A DNA stretch of 64,000 nucleotides from Paeniglutamicibacter sulfureus (GCF_030512175.1 NZ_JAULBL010000002.1:2954192-3018191), one strand, 5' to 3'; positions 11,401 to 20,478 are shown, counted from the stretch's first letter. Numbers and translations: made by a program. The notes: generated by a model not told the origin, from the letters alone.

Positions 11401-11855
11401 ACTCCCCGGCCGAGGCGCCCGCCGAGACCGAGGAGGGCGAGTCCGCGCAAACGCGTCCGGCACGCACCCGTACCCGCCGCAAGGCCCGTTCCAAGGCTCC
11501 CGAGTCGAACGCACCAGCCGCCGGCGAACAGCCGGAGGTTGCTGCCGCGCCGGTGATCTCGGGCGTGGCCGGGCAGGCGTCCGACGATGCGCCTTCCGAG
11601 GCGCCGTCGGCAACGGCAACCAAAAAGACTTCGGGCATCGAGCCGGTGGCGCGCGTCAAGCGCAGCCGCCGTGCAACGAGCCCGCAGGGTGGATCCGACA
11701 CCGCAGTTTCTGTGGCATCGGACACGCTGGCGGCATCGGGTACCTCCCATGTCGCTTCGCTCGCTGACCCATCCAAGGCCCCACAGCCGCGAATCGCCGC
11801 CAATGCGCCGATTATGCTGGGTGTCGGGGTGCCGGTCAAAGAGTTGAAAGAGTAG
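8490..11855 (+). CDS. rne: Ribonuclease E/G, long form with disordered arms
   Basis: A 1121-residue endoribonuclease for mRNA turnover and rRNA/tRNA maturation. The conserved core holds the S1 domain (QDSLIGNVYVGKVQNVLPSM), the catalytic aspartates D719 (VVDVNTG) and D763 (VIDFIDM), and the Zn-link cysteines C821 and C824 (CEAC). The first ~400 residues and the last ~270 are Ala/Pro/Glu/Lys/Arg-rich, low-complexity and predicted disordered, with arginine clusters such as SSRRRRRRRRGE that could bind RNA or partner enzymes. The start ATG at 8490 follows GAGGAG at 8472-8477. Domain order with N- and C-terminal scaffolds matches mycobacterial RNase E. Confidence 0.93.
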   Translation: MALNRDESKAAMGQGPKGRSRTSRPPRGNFNEPSPPPPRRAMTLAELNDAAAAPTRKVRANVSPRATTARRAPATRNAPAKAATVESVVAEATAKAQIPAPVAEAAKAPARRGPRRATSGVTSPGAAATEAPAVIEAPAAQAAAEAQTESIGEKTEAPAAEETAPKAAAKRPARGRGRKATAPASNTEAPAADEAPEAPVTEAPAEATAEQAEDAEPAKATRRRPARGGRGARATQEPEAADAAAVQAPAAAEARIVEADEDESAAAEAEPATISDPFAIPESALSLIFQAPSIPVAAKATDEDELEEPSGRRTRNEAAHADSDEENADGSGVSSRRRRRRRRGEADLELAGGSESDPPNTVTRVRAPRTTLEPVVSNKVTAVRGSTRLEAKRQRRRDSRESGRRRQVITEAEFLARRESVDRQMVVRQREDRIQIGVLEDGILAEHFVSKTQQDSLIGNVYVGKVQNVLPSMEAAFVDIGRGRNAVLYAGEVNWDVAGLDGQPRRIEHALKSGDTVLVQVTKDPVGHKGARLTSQISLPGRYLVYVPGGSMTGISRKLPDVERNRLKKILKDHLPENAGVIVRTAAEGASEEELMNDINRLRAQWEGIEAASTSTKTLAPELLYGEPDLTIKVVRDVFNEDFTKLIVSGEEAWDTIEAYVTYVAPDLVSRLEKWESDEDIFGAFRMDEQIHKALDRKVFLPSGGSLVIDRTEAMTVVDVNTGKYTGSGGNLEETVTKNNLEAAEEVVRQLRLRDIGGIIVIDFIDMVLESNRDLVLRRLVECLGRDRTKHQVAEVTSLGLVQMTRKRMGTGLLEVFGENCEACAGRGVITHDEPVEHRRSFNSAGEPQSAGSRADQKPSRAERRRRNRGPESEAQAEDQGAATAHAETREPEVDEAKATATRNAFATIAAAAHAAHEHDDAEAAESGATLTVAGESVTVPAARRNRRAASSEAAAPSLTLENLEAALPDNSPAEAPAETEEGESAQTRPARTRTRRKARSKAPESNAPAAGEQPEVAAAPVISGVAGQASDDAPSEAPSATATKKTSGIEPVARVKRSRRATSPQGGSDTAVSVASDTLAASGTSHVASLADPSKAPQPRIAANAPIMLGVGVPVKELKE

Positions 11856-11886
11856 GGATCTTGACGACTCGCGGGGCAGGCTGTAT

Positions 11887-11916
11887 TTGCCCCTGCAGCG
11901 CTTTTTAGCGTAGTCT
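11887..11916 (+). promoter_or_regulatory. Putative rplU-rpmA promoter
   Basis: TTGCCC (11887-11892) and TAGTCT (11911-11916) are 18 bp apart, in the gap between rne and rplU. A small inverted repeat (GGGGCA...TGCCCC) overlaps the -35 side and might act as the rne terminator. Confidence 0.45.
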
Positions 11917-12047
11917 AGATCCTCGGTGCGAACGCCAGCTATCGGATTCTTCCGCTCGGCGTGCCAGCACAGCGCAATCCCCGGTTTCTTTTGGGGTAGT
12001 GATGCGCAGCAAGACAGATTGAACGTCGAGTAGAAGTGAGTACCCAC

Positions 12048-12356
12048 GTGGTGTACGCAATTGTCCGCGCTGGCGGCCGCCAGGAAAAGGTTTCTGTTGG
12101 AGACCTCGTTACCCTTGACCGCCTGAAGGCTGCCCCAGGCGCCTCCATTGAATTGCCAGCCCTGTTGCTGGTTGACGGCGAGAAGGTAACTTCGGCAGTC
12201 GATGAGCTTGCCAAGGTCAAGGTGACCGCCGAGGTCATTGAGAACCTTCGCGGCCAGAAGATTGTCATCCAGAAGTTCAAGAACAAGACCGGTTACAAGA
12301 AGCGCCAGGGCTTCCGCTCTATGCTGACCAAGGTCAAGGTCACCTCGATCGCTTAA
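12048..12356 (+). CDS. rplU: 50S ribosomal protein bL21
   Basis: A 102-residue ribosomal protein of the large subunit that contacts 23S rRNA. The sequence [18 protein letters not shown] and the basic end [11 protein letters not shown] are diagnostic. GTG at 12048 is preferred over an in-frame GTG at 12036: GAAGTGAG (12033-12040) lies 7 bp before it and the product then has the usual length. It is followed by rpmA after 48 bp in the standard rplU-rpmA-obgE order. Confidence 0.95.
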   Translation: MVYAIVRAGGRQEKVSVGDLVTLDRLKAAPGASIELPALLLVDGEKVTSAVDELAKVKVTAEVIENLRGQKIVIQKFKNKTGYKKRQGFRSMLTKVKVTSIA

Positions 12357-12404
12357 TTGCGGTTGATTCCAAGAATTCTCATTACCTGAAGGTAGGCATT
12401 TTCA

Positions 12405-12659
12405 ATGGCACATAAGAAGGGCGCGAGTTCCACTCGCAACGGTCGCGATTCCAACGCCCAGTACCTTGGCGTCAAGCGCTTCGGTGGTCAGGTCGTTTCG
12501 GCCGGCGAAATCATCGTTCGCCAGCGTGGCACCCACTTCCACCCGGGCGCCGGCGTGGGACGTGGCAAGGACGACACCCTGTTCGCACTTGAAGCCGGGG
12601 CTGTCGAATTCGGCACCCGTCGCGGCCGTAAAGTCGTGAACATCGTTACCGCTGGCTAA
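12405..12659 (+). CDS. rpmA: 50S ribosomal protein bL27
   Basis: An 84-residue ribosomal protein whose N-terminus reaches towards the peptidyl-transferase centre. It starts [19 protein letters not shown], without the N-terminal cleavable extension known from Firmicutes. GAAGG upstream serves as ribosome binding site. Co-transcribed with rplU and closed by the hairpin at 12688. Confidence 0.96.
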   Translation: MAHKKGASSTRNGRDSNAQYLGVKRFGGQVVSAGEIIVRQRGTHFHPGAGVGRGKDDTLFALEAGAVEFGTRRGRKVVNIVTAG

Positions 12660-12687
12660 TTAGCGCGTAACCGCATTCATTACACTG

Positions 12688-12728
12688 TAGAGGGTGGGCC
12701 GCACGGCTCACCCTCTATGTGTTTTTCC
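12688..12728 (+). terminator. Terminator after rplU-rpmA
   Basis: A 13-bp stem with one G-T pair (12688-12700 with 12705-12717, loop GCAC) is followed by a TGTGTTTTT tract. It separates the ribosomal genes from obgE. Confidence 0.85.
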
Positions 12729-12811
12729 AAAACCCCCAGCGTTTTCCGCACCACGCCCCTCGGGCGGGCAGCGGAAGACGCCACCCCTTTTTTTGCTAGG
12801 AGCTTTCAACC

Positions 12812-14383
12812 GTGGCAGCCTTTATCGACCGAGTGGTCCTCCATGTCTCCGGTGGTTCCGGTGGGCACGGCTGTGTCTCCATCAAACGCGAAAAGTTCAA
12901 GCCCCTGGGCGGACCCGATGGCGGCAGCGGCGGCAACGGCGGTGACGTGATCCTGCGCGTTGACGCCCAGACCACCACCCTGCTGTCCTACCACCACTCG
13001 CCCCACCGCCACGCCGGCAACGGCGAAGGCGGCAAGGGCGACCTGCGCCCCGGCAAGAACGGCGAGACCTTGGTCCTGCCCGTGCCCGAGGGCACCGTGG
13101 TGAAGAACCGCGACGGTGACATTCTCGCCGACCTCATCGGTGACGGATCCGAATACATTGTTGCCTCCGGCGGCCTGGGCGGCCTGGGCAACGCAGGGCT
13201 CTCCAGCCAGCGCCGCAAGGCCCCCGGTTTCGCGTTGCTGGGCACCCCCGGCACCGCCGCCGAGGTCATCCTCGAACTCAAGTCCGTCGCCGACGTCGCC
13301 CTGGTGGGCTACCCCTCGGCCGGCAAGTCCTCGCTGATCGCCGCGCTCTCCGCCGCACGGCCCAAGATCGCCGACTACCCCTTCACCACCCTGGTCCCGA
13401 ACCTTGGCGTGGTCCAGGCCGGGGAAGTCCGCTACACCGTGGCCGACGTGCCGGGCCTGATCCCGGGTGCCTCGCAGGGCCGCGGCCTGGGTCTTGAATT
13501 CCTGCGCCACGTCGAGCGTTGCGCCGCCCTGGTGCACGTGCTCGACTGCGGCGCCCTGGAAACGGACCGCGACCCGGTCGCAGACCTGGAGACCATCCAG
13601 GCCGAACTCGACGCATACGAGGTCGACTCCTCCTTTGCCGGGGCCGATGGCCAGATCATCCCGCTGAACGAGCGCCCGCGCCTGATCGCCCTGAACAAGG
13701 TCGACATGCCCGACGGACGCGACATGGCCGAATTCGTGCGCCCGGAACTGGAGAAGCGCGGCTACCGCGTCTTCGAGGTCTCGGCGATGAGCCGCGAGGG
13801 ATTGCGCGACCTCTCCTTCGCCATGGCCGAACTCGTCACCGAGGCCCGCGCCAAGATCGAGGCCGCCCCGTTGCCCGTGCCCGTTGAGGTGTTGCGCCCG
13901 CGGGCCACCAAGGCCAGCAAGGCAGGGTTCGTCATCCGCAAGGAGGAGCGCAACCTCGAGCCGCTCTTCCGCGTGATCGGTGAAAAGCCCGAGCGCTGGA
14001 TCATGCAGACCGACTTCCGCAACGACGAGGCCGTTGGCTACCTCGCCGACCGCCTGGCCAAGCTCGGCGTCGAAAACCAGCTCTACAAGCTCGGCGCCAA
14101 GCCCGGCGATGCCGTGGTGATTGGCTCCGAGGCCGACGCCGTGGTCTTCGACTGGGAGCCGACGATGGCCGCCGGCGCCGAGCTGCTGGGCTCGCGCCGC
14201 GGACAAGACGAGCGCCTCTCCGAGTTCGGTGCGCGTCCCTCCCGCGAGGAGAAGAAGGCACTGCACGAGCAGCGCAAGGGCGCCAAGGCGGCGGCCCGCG
14301 AGGACCTGGAAGCCGAGCGCAAGGCCGGAATCTGGACGGAGTCTGTCAACTACAAGCACCAGCTACCCAAGTCCGGGGAGTAA
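12812..14383 (+). CDS. obgE: GTPase Obg/CgtA
   Basis: A 523-residue ribosome-associated GTPase involved in 50S assembly. Order: glycine-rich Obg fold (residues 1-158, many GG repeats), G domain with G1 GYPSAGKS (166-173), G3 DVPG (212-215) and an NKVD G4 motif, then an OCT domain (from about residue 345) and a charged Lys/Arg/Glu tail. The GTG start is preceded by AGGAG at 12798-12802. The long C-terminus is typical of actinobacterial Obg. proB follows after 9 bp. Confidence 0.96.
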   Translation: MAAFIDRVVLHVSGGSGGHGCVSIKREKFKPLGGPDGGSGGNGGDVILRVDAQTTTLLSYHHSPHRHAGNGEGGKGDLRPGKNGETLVLPVPEGTVVKNRDGDILADLIGDGSEYIVASGGLGGLGNAGLSSQRRKAPGFALLGTPGTAAEVILELKSVADVALVGYPSAGKSSLIAALSAARPKIADYPFTTLVPNLGVVQAGEVRYTVADVPGLIPGASQGRGLGLEFLRHVERCAALVHVLDCGALETDRDPVADLETIQAELDAYEVDSSFAGADGQIIPLNERPRLIALNKVDMPDGRDMAEFVRPELEKRGYRVFEVSAMSREGLRDLSFAMAELVTEARAKIEAAPLPVPVEVLRPRATKASKAGFVIRKEERNLEPLFRVIGEKPERWIMQTDFRNDEAVGYLADRLAKLGVENQLYKLGAKPGDAVVIGSEADAVVFDWEPTMAAGAELLGSRRGQDERLSEFGARPSREEKKALHEQRKGAKAAAREDLEAERKAGIWTESVNYKHQLPKSGE

Positions 14384-14392
14384 AACAGCACC

Positions 14393-15532
14393 GTGCGCGC
14401 CACAAACCATCCCTCGGGCATCACCCAGCGCCAGGACCTGCCGCGTGCCTCGCGCATCGTGGTCAAGGTCGGTTCCTCGTCCCTGACCACGCTGGCCGGG
14501 GGGATCTCCGAGGAAGCGTTAAGCTCCCTCGTCGACCGACTCGCGGCAGTCAACACCGCGGGAACCGAGCTGATCCTGGTGTCCTCCGGAGCCATCGCCG
14601 CCGGTCTGGCGCCCCTGGACCTGGGGCGCCGCCCACGCGACCTGGCCACCCAGCAGGCTGCCGCCTCGGTGGGCCAGGGGCTGCTCATGGCCAGATACAC
14701 CCAGGCGTTTTCCGCCCACGGCGTCACTGTCGGCCAGGTGCTGCTCACTGCCGACGACCTGATCCGCCGCCAGCAGTACGCCAATGCGTTCCGGGCGCTG
14801 AACCGGCTGCTGGCGCTGGGCGTCGTGCCGATTGTCAACGAAAACGACACGGTCGCCACCCATGAGATCCGCTTCGGCGACAATGACAGGCTCGCCGCCC
14901 TGGTGGCGCACCTGGTCAAGGCCGACGCGCTGCTGCTGCTTTCCGACGTCGACGCCGTCTACGACGCGCCGCCGAACGCCGGGGGAGTGCGAGTGTCCCG
15001 GGTCGATCGCGCCGAGGACCTGGCGAGCTTGCGCATCGGATCCACCGGGGGAGCCGGGCTGGGCACCGGGGGCATGGCCACGAAGGTCGAGGCCGCCACC
15101 ATGAGCGCCGAATCGGGCATCCCCGCCCTGGTGACCTCCACCGCGAACGCGGCGGCGGCATTGGCCGGGGCGGACGTGGGAACCTGGTTCTCCGCCCGCG
15201 GCGGTCGGCGCTCCACCCGGATGCTGTGGCTCGCGCACCTGGCCACCACCCAGGGACGGCTGCTGCTGGATCCCGGTGCCGTGCGTGCCGTCGCCTCCGG
15301 TGTCGCCTCGCTGCTTCCTGCAGGGATCACCGGGATCAACGGCTCCTTCGAGGCCGGGGACGCGGTGGAAATCACCGACGCCGCCGGACAGGTCATTGCC
15401 CGCGGACTGGTGAACTTCTCTTCGGCCGAATTGCCGCAGATGCTCGGCCGCTCCACCCGGGAACTCGGCGAGGACCTGGGCAGTCAATTCGAACGTGCGG
15501 TGGTGCACGTCGACGACCTCGTCGTTGTCTAG
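14393..15532 (+). CDS. proB: Glutamate 5-kinase
   Basis: A 379-residue enzyme for the first step of proline synthesis, glutamate to gamma-glutamyl phosphate. The amino-acid-kinase domain begins RIVVKVGSSSLTT and has NENDTVAT and GTGGMATKVEAA motifs. A C-terminal PUA domain (from ~residue 280) includes GITGINGSFEAGD. It starts at a GTG 9 bp after obgE and is followed by a hairpin and then proA. Confidence 0.95.
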   Translation: MRATNHPSGITQRQDLPRASRIVVKVGSSSLTTLAGGISEEALSSLVDRLAAVNTAGTELILVSSGAIAAGLAPLDLGRRPRDLATQQAAASVGQGLLMARYTQAFSAHGVTVGQVLLTADDLIRRQQYANAFRALNRLLALGVVPIVNENDTVATHEIRFGDNDRLAALVAHLVKADALLLLSDVDAVYDAPPNAGGVRVSRVDRAEDLASLRIGSTGGAGLGTGGMATKVEAATMSAESGIPALVTSTANAAAALAGADVGTWFSARGGRRSTRMLWLAHLATTQGRLLLDPGAVRAVASGVASLLPAGITGINGSFEAGDAVEITDAAGQVIARGLVNFSSAELPQMLGRSTRELGEDLGSQFERAVVHVDDLVVV

Positions 15533-15554
15533 CCGATCCACCGCGAAAGCCGCC

Positions 15555-15585
15555 GCCCGCCACCATGCTTAACATGGGGGCGGGC
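15555..15585 (+). terminator. Hairpin between proB and proA
   Basis: GCCCGCC-a-CCATG and CATGG-g-GGCGGGC (15555-15567 and 15573-15585) form a 12-bp stem with one internal mismatch and a CTTAA loop. There is no T-run. It may reduce read-through into proA or stabilise the 3' end of the upstream message. Confidence 0.5.
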
Positions 15586-15615
15586 TTCGTCGCATCCACC
15601 GTAGAATAGGTGATC

Positions 15616-16935
15616 ATGAGCCAGAACATCGACGCATCGCAGAATCTTTCCTCCGTGGACGGGGCCGCCGCCGGCATCCAGGATGCACGGGTTGCCGTGG
15701 GCAAGCTGGCCGACCGGGCCCGCTCCGCATCGCGCGTGCTGGCCCGCGCCGACCGCAATTGGAAGGACCGGGCGCTGCTGGCCATTGCCGCATCGCTGGA
15801 TACCCACCGCGCAGCCGTGATCAAGGCCAACGCCAAGGACATCGCCGCGGGACGGGCCAACGGGACCTCCGACGCGCTGCTGGACCGGCTCAAGCTCAGC
15901 GACCAGCGCGTGGACGCACTGATCGCCGCGCTCGAGGAACTGGCCGGGCTGCCGGATCCCGTGGGCACCGTGCTGCGCGGCCAGACCCTGCCCAACGGGC
16001 TGCGGCTGCGCCAGGTCCACGTCCCGATGGGCGTTATCGGCGCGATCTACGAGGCGCGCCCCAACGTCACCGTTGACATTGCCGGGCTCGCCCTGAAGAG
16101 CGGAAACGCAGTGCTGCTGCGCGGTGGCAGCGCAGCGGCGCACTCCAACGTGGCGCTGCTGGCCTTGATCCGCGACGCCCTGGAATCGGTCGGGCTGCCC
16201 GCCGACGCCGTGGCCTCGGTGGATGCCTGGGGCCGCGACGGCGCCGACGCCATGATGGGTGCCCGCGGCCAGATCGACGTGTTGATCCCGCGCGGCGGCC
16301 GCGAGCTGATCCAGCGCGTGGTCACCACCGCCAGCGTCCCGGTCATCGAGACCGGCGAGGGAAACGTGCACATCTACCTCGACGAATCGGCCGATGCCGC
16401 CATGGCCGTGCCGATCCTGCTCAACGCCAAGACCCAGCGCCCCTCGGTGTGCAACACCGTCGAGACACTGCTGCTCAATGCCAATGCCAAGGCGTCCGGC
16501 GAGGTCCTCGCCGCCCTGCACAAGGCCGGTGTGCGCCTGCACGTCGATGCGCGCGCCAAGGTGCTTGCCGGTTCGACCCCCACGATCGATGCGCAGGAGT
16601 CCGACTGGGACACCGAGTACATGGACCTGGACCTGGCCGTTGCCGTGGTCGATGACTTGGGTGGTGCCATCAAGCACATCCGCAGGCACAGCACCGGGCA
16701 CACCGAGGCGATCCTGACCAACAATCTTTCCCACGCCGAGCGCTTCATTGCCGAGGTTGATTCGGCCGCGGTGATCGTCAACGCCTCCACCCGCTTCACC
16801 GACGGCGGGCAGCTGGGCCTGGGCGCCGAGGTCGGCATTTCCACGCAGAAGATGCATGCGCGCGGCCCCATGGGACTGCGCGAGCTCACCACCACCAAGT
16901 GGATTGTGCAAGGCGATGGGCATGTTCGTTCGTAG
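15616..16935 (+). CDS. proA: Gamma-glutamyl phosphate reductase
   Basis: A 439-residue NADPH-dependent enzyme for the second step of proline synthesis. Aldehyde-dehydrogenase-like fold with the catalytic cysteine C279 in PSVCNTVETLL. The ATG at 15616 is preferred over a GTG at 15610 because TAGG sits just upstream with better spacing. It follows proB, so the pathway to glutamate semialdehyde is complete; proC is not in the window. Confidence 0.95.
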   Translation: MSQNIDASQNLSSVDGAAAGIQDARVAVGKLADRARSASRVLARADRNWKDRALLAIAASLDTHRAAVIKANAKDIAAGRANGTSDALLDRLKLSDQRVDALIAALEELAGLPDPVGTVLRGQTLPNGLRLRQVHVPMGVIGAIYEARPNVTVDIAGLALKSGNAVLLRGGSAAAHSNVALLALIRDALESVGLPADAVASVDAWGRDGADAMMGARGQIDVLIPRGGRELIQRVVTTASVPVIETGEGNVHIYLDESADAAMAVPILLNAKTQRPSVCNTVETLLLNANAKASGEVLAALHKAGVRLHVDARAKVLAGSTPTIDAQESDWDTEYMDLDLAVAVVDDLGGAIKHIRRHSTGHTEAILTNNLSHAERFIAEVDSAAVIVNASTRFTDGGQLGLGAEVGISTQKMHARGPMGLRELTTTKWIVQGDGHVRS

Positions 16936-17038
16936 CCGCGTGCCAAGGTGGGTACGATAGAGGCTAACGAGTCATAAAAGTTACAAGACAGTGCCGTGCA
17001 CGCATGTGCGCGTCCGGCACGCAACAACCTGGAGAAAC

Positions 17039-17263
17039 ATGTTTACCCAGTCCCTGAATGCGGCCATTGCCGCTGCCGAAAGCACCGGTGGAGGCATGTC
17101 CACCGAAACGCAGGCCCTGATTGTCGGAGGCAGCATCTTCGTGATCTTCATGCTGCTGCTGTTGATCGCCATGTCGTACTCCAACGTCGCGAACCGCCAC
17201 GACGTCAAGGCCGAGCCCGAGGACACGCACCGCACGCACGCCAACAAGCACGGCCATCACTAG
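17039..17263 (+). CDS. Small single-pass membrane protein
   Basis: A 74-residue protein with one transmembrane helix (about residues 27-47, [20 protein letters not shown]), a short N-terminus and a His/Lys-rich polar tail ending in HGHH. GGAG at 17031-17034 gives a clear start. It sits between proA and nadD. Not assigned to a family with a known function. Confidence 0.7.
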   Translation: MFTQSLNAAIAAAESTGGGMSTETQALIVGGSIFVIFMLLLLIAMSYSNVANRHDVKAEPEDTHRTHANKHGHH

Positions 17264-17309
17264 CCGTCTCGAGGCCGAACGAACGGACCGCCCATTTCGC
17301 CTGGGCGTC

Positions 17310-17897
17310 ATGGGCGGCACGTTCGATCCGATTCACCACGGCCACCTCGTGGCCGCCAGTGAAGTCGCAGCCGTCTTCGACCTTGACGAGGTCGTATTCG
17401 TTCCCACCGGGGAGCCCTGGCAGAAACTTGACCGCGACGTGGCTCCGGCCGAGCATCGCTACCTGATGACGGTGATCGCCACTGCGGCGAACCCCCGCTT
17501 CACGGTGAGCCGGGTGGACATCGACCGTCCCGGCCCCACGTACACGATCGACACGTTGCGGGACCTGCGCGCACAGCGTCCCGACGCGGAGTTGTTCTTC
17601 ATCACCGGCGCGGACGCCATGGCCCAGATCCTGGGCTGGAAGGACGCCGAGGAGCTCTGGCAGCTGGCCCACTTCGTGGGGGTCACCAGGCCGGGCCACG
17701 AATTGCCGGTGCTGGACCGCAACGACGTCTCGTTGATGGAAGTGCCGGCCATGGCGATTTCCTCGACGGATTGCCGGGAACGGGTGCGGACCGGACATCC
17801 GGTGTGGTACCTGGTGCCCGACGGCGTGGTGCAGTACATCGCCAAGTACAAGTTGTACAACGACAAGAACAACGCAGTAAGCAACGGCCAGGACTAG
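17310..17897 (+). CDS. nadD: Nicotinate-nucleotide adenylyltransferase
   Basis: A 195-residue enzyme making deamido-NAD from nicotinate mononucleotide and ATP. It has the nucleotidyltransferase motif [11 protein letters not shown] at the very N-terminus and [10 protein letters not shown] near the C-terminus. The reading frame has no ATG/GTG/TTG upstream of 17310, but the family usually has 2-10 residues before GGTFDP. Initiation at CTG 17301 (in [10 protein letters not shown]) is therefore possible. It begins a run with the Pro/Ala-rich gene and rsfS. Confidence 0.94.
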   Translation: MGGTFDPIHHGHLVAASEVAAVFDLDEVVFVPTGEPWQKLDRDVAPAEHRYLMTVIATAANPRFTVSRVDIDRPGPTYTIDTLRDLRAQRPDAELFFITGADAMAQILGWKDAEELWQLAHFVGVTRPGHELPVLDRNDVSLMEVPAMAISSTDCRERVRTGHPVWYLVPDGVVQYIAKYKLYNDKNNAVSNGQD

Positions 17898-17909
17898 AGA
17901 CGGCCGGGA

Positions 17910-19631
17910 ATGGACAAGATGAGCGACGAGACCGGGCCCGCGCTCAGCAGGCGAGCCCTGCGGGAGCAGCGACGTGCCGAGGCCGAAGCGAAGCTTGCCC
18001 AAGAGCAGGCGTCGGGCCAGCCGCCCGCGAGCCCTGCCGGCAAGACGGCGACCGCCCAGCCTTCCGCTCCCGCCTCCCCGGCGGCGACGACTCCTGCGCC
18101 TGCGCCGAAATCCCCTGCGCCGTCGGCCAAGGCTCCCGCCCCGGCGGCCAAGACCCCGGCACCTGCAGCGAAGACGCCTGTACCCAAGGCTCCCGCACCG
18201 GCCGTCAAGAGCCCTGCACCGGCCGCCAAGCCCGCGGCGAAACCGTCAAGTACGACACCGGCCGCCGCCACCCCCGCACCTCAGCCGGTGCCGCAGCCCG
18301 AAGAACCCGTTCGCAGCCGCCGCGCCGCCGCCGGGGAAGTCGATGCCGTTTCGCAACGCACCGAACGAACATCCCTGCAGCGCGCCCGCGACCGCGAAGC
18401 CCTGCGCACCCGCCGCCGGCTGGAGCAGGAAGTCTCCGAGCTTTCCCCCAAGGATCCGTCGCCGGGCGACGATCCCGCGCCGTTGACCCGCAAGCAGATG
18501 CGCCTCCAGGCGCTCGGCACCGCCAAGGACACGGGTTCCGTCGCCAAACCGGGCACCGCGACCGGGGTTCCTGAATCCCGGCCCCAGGATGATGCCGCTT
18601 CCAAGCCCGCGGACGCCAAGCCGGCGGATGCCAAGCAAACGCCCGCCAAGCCTGCGGCGTCCGGGCCTGCAGCCGCCAAGCCTGCAGCCGCTACGAAGCC
18701 TCCGGTCAAGACACCCGCGAAGCCCGCCGCTGCAAAACCATCCGTTGGCCCCCCGGTTCCTTCTCCCGGAACGGCGCCGCAGATGAGTGTGGAGGACGCG
18801 CTTGCGCTTCGTCGGCGCTCCGGTGGGGCTGCCCCAAGCGAGCCGTTGCTGATCCAGCCCGAAGAGGACCTGGGCGAAGTGGACCTGGAGGTCCTGGCAC
18901 AGCAGCGCGAACTTGCCGCCCGCGCTGCCATCATTTCCCGCCGCGCAGCAGAACGCCAGCGCATGCAGGAAGAAAACACCCAGCGTGCCGGTGCCCGCCG
19001 CTCGGACCCCTTTACCGGGGCGATGAACCACCTCCGCGAAGAGGACATCGAAAAGAAGCTGGTCAACACCGGCGTCTCGGGTCCGCTGACGCGCGGCTAC
19101 AACATTGCCATGACCGACCAGGGCACCATCGTCGAGGGCCGCCAGGCCCCCGCGGCCCCGGCCACAAAGACTCCGGCTTCAGCGCCCCACGCGCAGAAGC
19201 CGACGACCCCGGCAGCGAAAGCCCCGGCGGTCACACCTGCGCACAAGCCAAAGGCTGCTACTCCGGCCCAGGCACCGGCTCGCGACTCCACGTCGCCCGC
19301 CGCTTCACAAGCTGCCGCAGCAGCACCGGCACGGACGGCGGCGGCGAAGCCCGCTGCCTCCGCACCCGCCGGCCCCAAGGCCCCCGTGGCCCCGGGCGCC
19401 GGCAAGGCAGTGGAAGCACCCGATACCAAGGATGCCCCTGCCGAAAATGTTGGGCCTTCGCTGGCTCGCCCACCCGTGCGTGCCGTGCGCGCGCAGGGGC
19501 TTGAGCCACTGGATGTGCAGACCGCCGGAATGCGCCGTGCCAACAACATGTTCTTGATGGTCATCGCGGCTTTGTCCGTTGGAGGCGCGGCACTCGTTGC
19601 CGGTCTCATCATGTTCCTGAACTCAAACTAG
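17910..19631 (+). CDS. Pro/Ala/Lys-rich disordered protein with C-terminal membrane anchor
   Basis: A 573-residue protein dominated by PAAK/PAPAAK low-complexity repeats (about residues 30-130, 215-290 and 405-505). These alternate with charged helical segments: residues 1-40, the ALRTRRRLEQEVSELSP region, and an AERQRMQEEN helix. A single transmembrane helix ends the chain (FLMVIAALSVGGAALVAGLIM, ~residues 549-569), so the body is probably cytoplasmic or spans the wall, depending on topology. It lies between nadD and rsfS, 12 bp after nadD. ATG 17919 is an alternative start. Function unknown; repeats resemble histone-like or wall-spanning linkers only in composition. Confidence 0.75.
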   Translation: MDKMSDETGPALSRRALREQRRAEAEAKLAQEQASGQPPASPAGKTATAQPSAPASPAATTPAPAPKSPAPSAKAPAPAAKTPAPAAKTPVPKAPAPAVKSPAPAAKPAAKPSSTTPAAATPAPQPVPQPEEPVRSRRAAAGEVDAVSQRTERTSLQRARDREALRTRRRLEQEVSELSPKDPSPGDDPAPLTRKQMRLQALGTAKDTGSVAKPGTATGVPESRPQDDAASKPADAKPADAKQTPAKPAASGPAAAKPAAATKPPVKTPAKPAAAKPSVGPPVPSPGTAPQMSVEDALALRRRSGGAAPSEPLLIQPEEDLGEVDLEVLAQQRELAARAAIISRRAAERQRMQEENTQRAGARRSDPFTGAMNHLREEDIEKKLVNTGVSGPLTRGYNIAMTDQGTIVEGRQAPAAPATKTPASAPHAQKPTTPAAKAPAVTPAHKPKAATPAQAPARDSTSPAASQAAAAAPARTAAAKPAASAPAGPKAPVAPGAGKAVEAPDTKDAPAENVGPSLARPPVRAVRAQGLEPLDVQTAGMRRANNMFLMVIAALSVGGAALVAGLIMFLNSN

Positions 19632-19669
19632 CGCCCACCGCGTCGCACCCAATTCTCAAGGAGAACCCC

Positions 19670-20083
19670 ATGAGCGCCCACGAACATTCCATCGACCTGG
19701 TGCAGACAGCTGCCCTTGCAGCAGCCGAGAAGCAGGCAGAAAACCTCGTCGCATTGGACGTTTCCGAACGCCTCGGCGTCACCGATGCATTCCTGATTGC
19801 CTCGGCTGCCTCAGAGCGGCAGGTGAATTCGATCGTCGACGAGATCGAAGACAAGCTCGCCGAGAAGTTCGAGATCCGTCCGGTTCGCCGCGAAGGCCGC
19901 GGCCAAGGCCGCTGGGTCCTGCTTGACTACTCGGATGTCGTCATCCACGTCCAGCACAACGAAGACCGCGTTTTCTATGCCCTGGAGCGCCTCTGGGGCG
20001 ACTGCCCGGTCATTGAACTGCCGACCACCGGCGAACCTGCCACCGACATGTCGCACGTCGAAACGCTCCCGGATTCGCTCTAG
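19670..20083 (+). CDS. rsfS: Ribosome silencing factor
   Basis: A 137-residue RsfS/DUF143 protein that binds uL14 and blocks subunit joining in stationary phase. Conserved core: VSERLGVTDAFLIASAASERQVNSI, then GRWVLLDYSDVVIHV and FYALERLWGD. An AAGGAGA Shine-Dalgarno precedes the ATG. It follows nadD and the Pro/Ala-rich gene, the usual nadD-rsfS association. Confidence 0.95.
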   Translation: MSAHEHSIDLVQTAALAAAEKQAENLVALDVSERLGVTDAFLIASAASERQVNSIVDEIEDKLAEKFEIRPVRREGRGQGRWVLLDYSDVVIHVQHNEDRVFYALERLWGDCPVIELPTTGEPATDMSHVETLPDSL

Positions 20084-20093
20084 GCCCCTCGAT

Positions 20094-20123
20094 TTGCGCC
20101 ACACGTTTTGTGTGGCCTATGAT
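20094..20123 (+). promoter_or_regulatory. Putative tRNA-Ala promoter
   Basis: TTGCGC (20094-20099) and TATGAT (20118-20123) with 18-bp spacing, 33 bp before the tRNA. A CACAC...GTGTG inverted repeat between them could serve as the rsfS terminator. Confidence 0.55.
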
Positions 20124-20155
20124 GGTTGAGTTGCCCGCAAGGGCGGCTCTCATTT

Positions 20156-20231
20156 GGGGGTATGGCGCAGTTGGTAGCGCGTCTGCATGGCATGCAGAAG
20201 GTCAGGGGTTCGAATCCCCTTACCTCCACCA
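20156..20231 (+). tRNA. tRNA-Ala (GGC)
   Basis: A 76-nt cloverleaf with encoded CCA end. Acceptor GGGGGTA pairs with TACCTCC and contains the G3-U70 pair that defines alanine identity. The anticodon loop ATGGCAT gives anticodon GGC (codons GCC/GCU). The T-arm has GGTTCGAATCC. Confidence 0.97.
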
Positions 20232-20243
20232 AAATGTATGAAT

Positions 20244-20283
20244 GAAAAGGTCTCCGGCTTCGGTCGGGGGCCTTTTCGTTTCC
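20244..20283 (+). terminator. tRNA-Ala terminator
   Basis: AAAAGG...CCTTTT closing a GC-rich stem with a CTTC/GGTC apex, followed by CGTTT, immediately after the tRNA. Confidence 0.75.
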
Positions 20284-20478
20284 CTGAGGCCCAGTCGCGC
20301 CGGGCCGCGGTTCCGGGCTGGGAAGCGCGAAGGCGCTCCGCTCGTTGCGGGGCATGTTCGGAGAGGGGCTTCGTTTCCTGCCAGATGGTGCCGGGGAACT
20401 GGCATGTGCTGACCTTTGTAAAACGATCAACAAGCCTTAGGCATTGTGAATGACGCTACAAGTCTGTAAGTTTGTGTC

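Noticed and set aside
17910..19631. A collagen-like or CRISPR-like repeat array
   Set aside because: The repeats are short Pro/Ala/Lys codons inside one open frame without constant spacers.
20156..20231. tRNA-Ala as an integration site for a mobile element
   Set aside because: No integrase and no second copy of the tRNA 3' end were seen in the following 10 kb.
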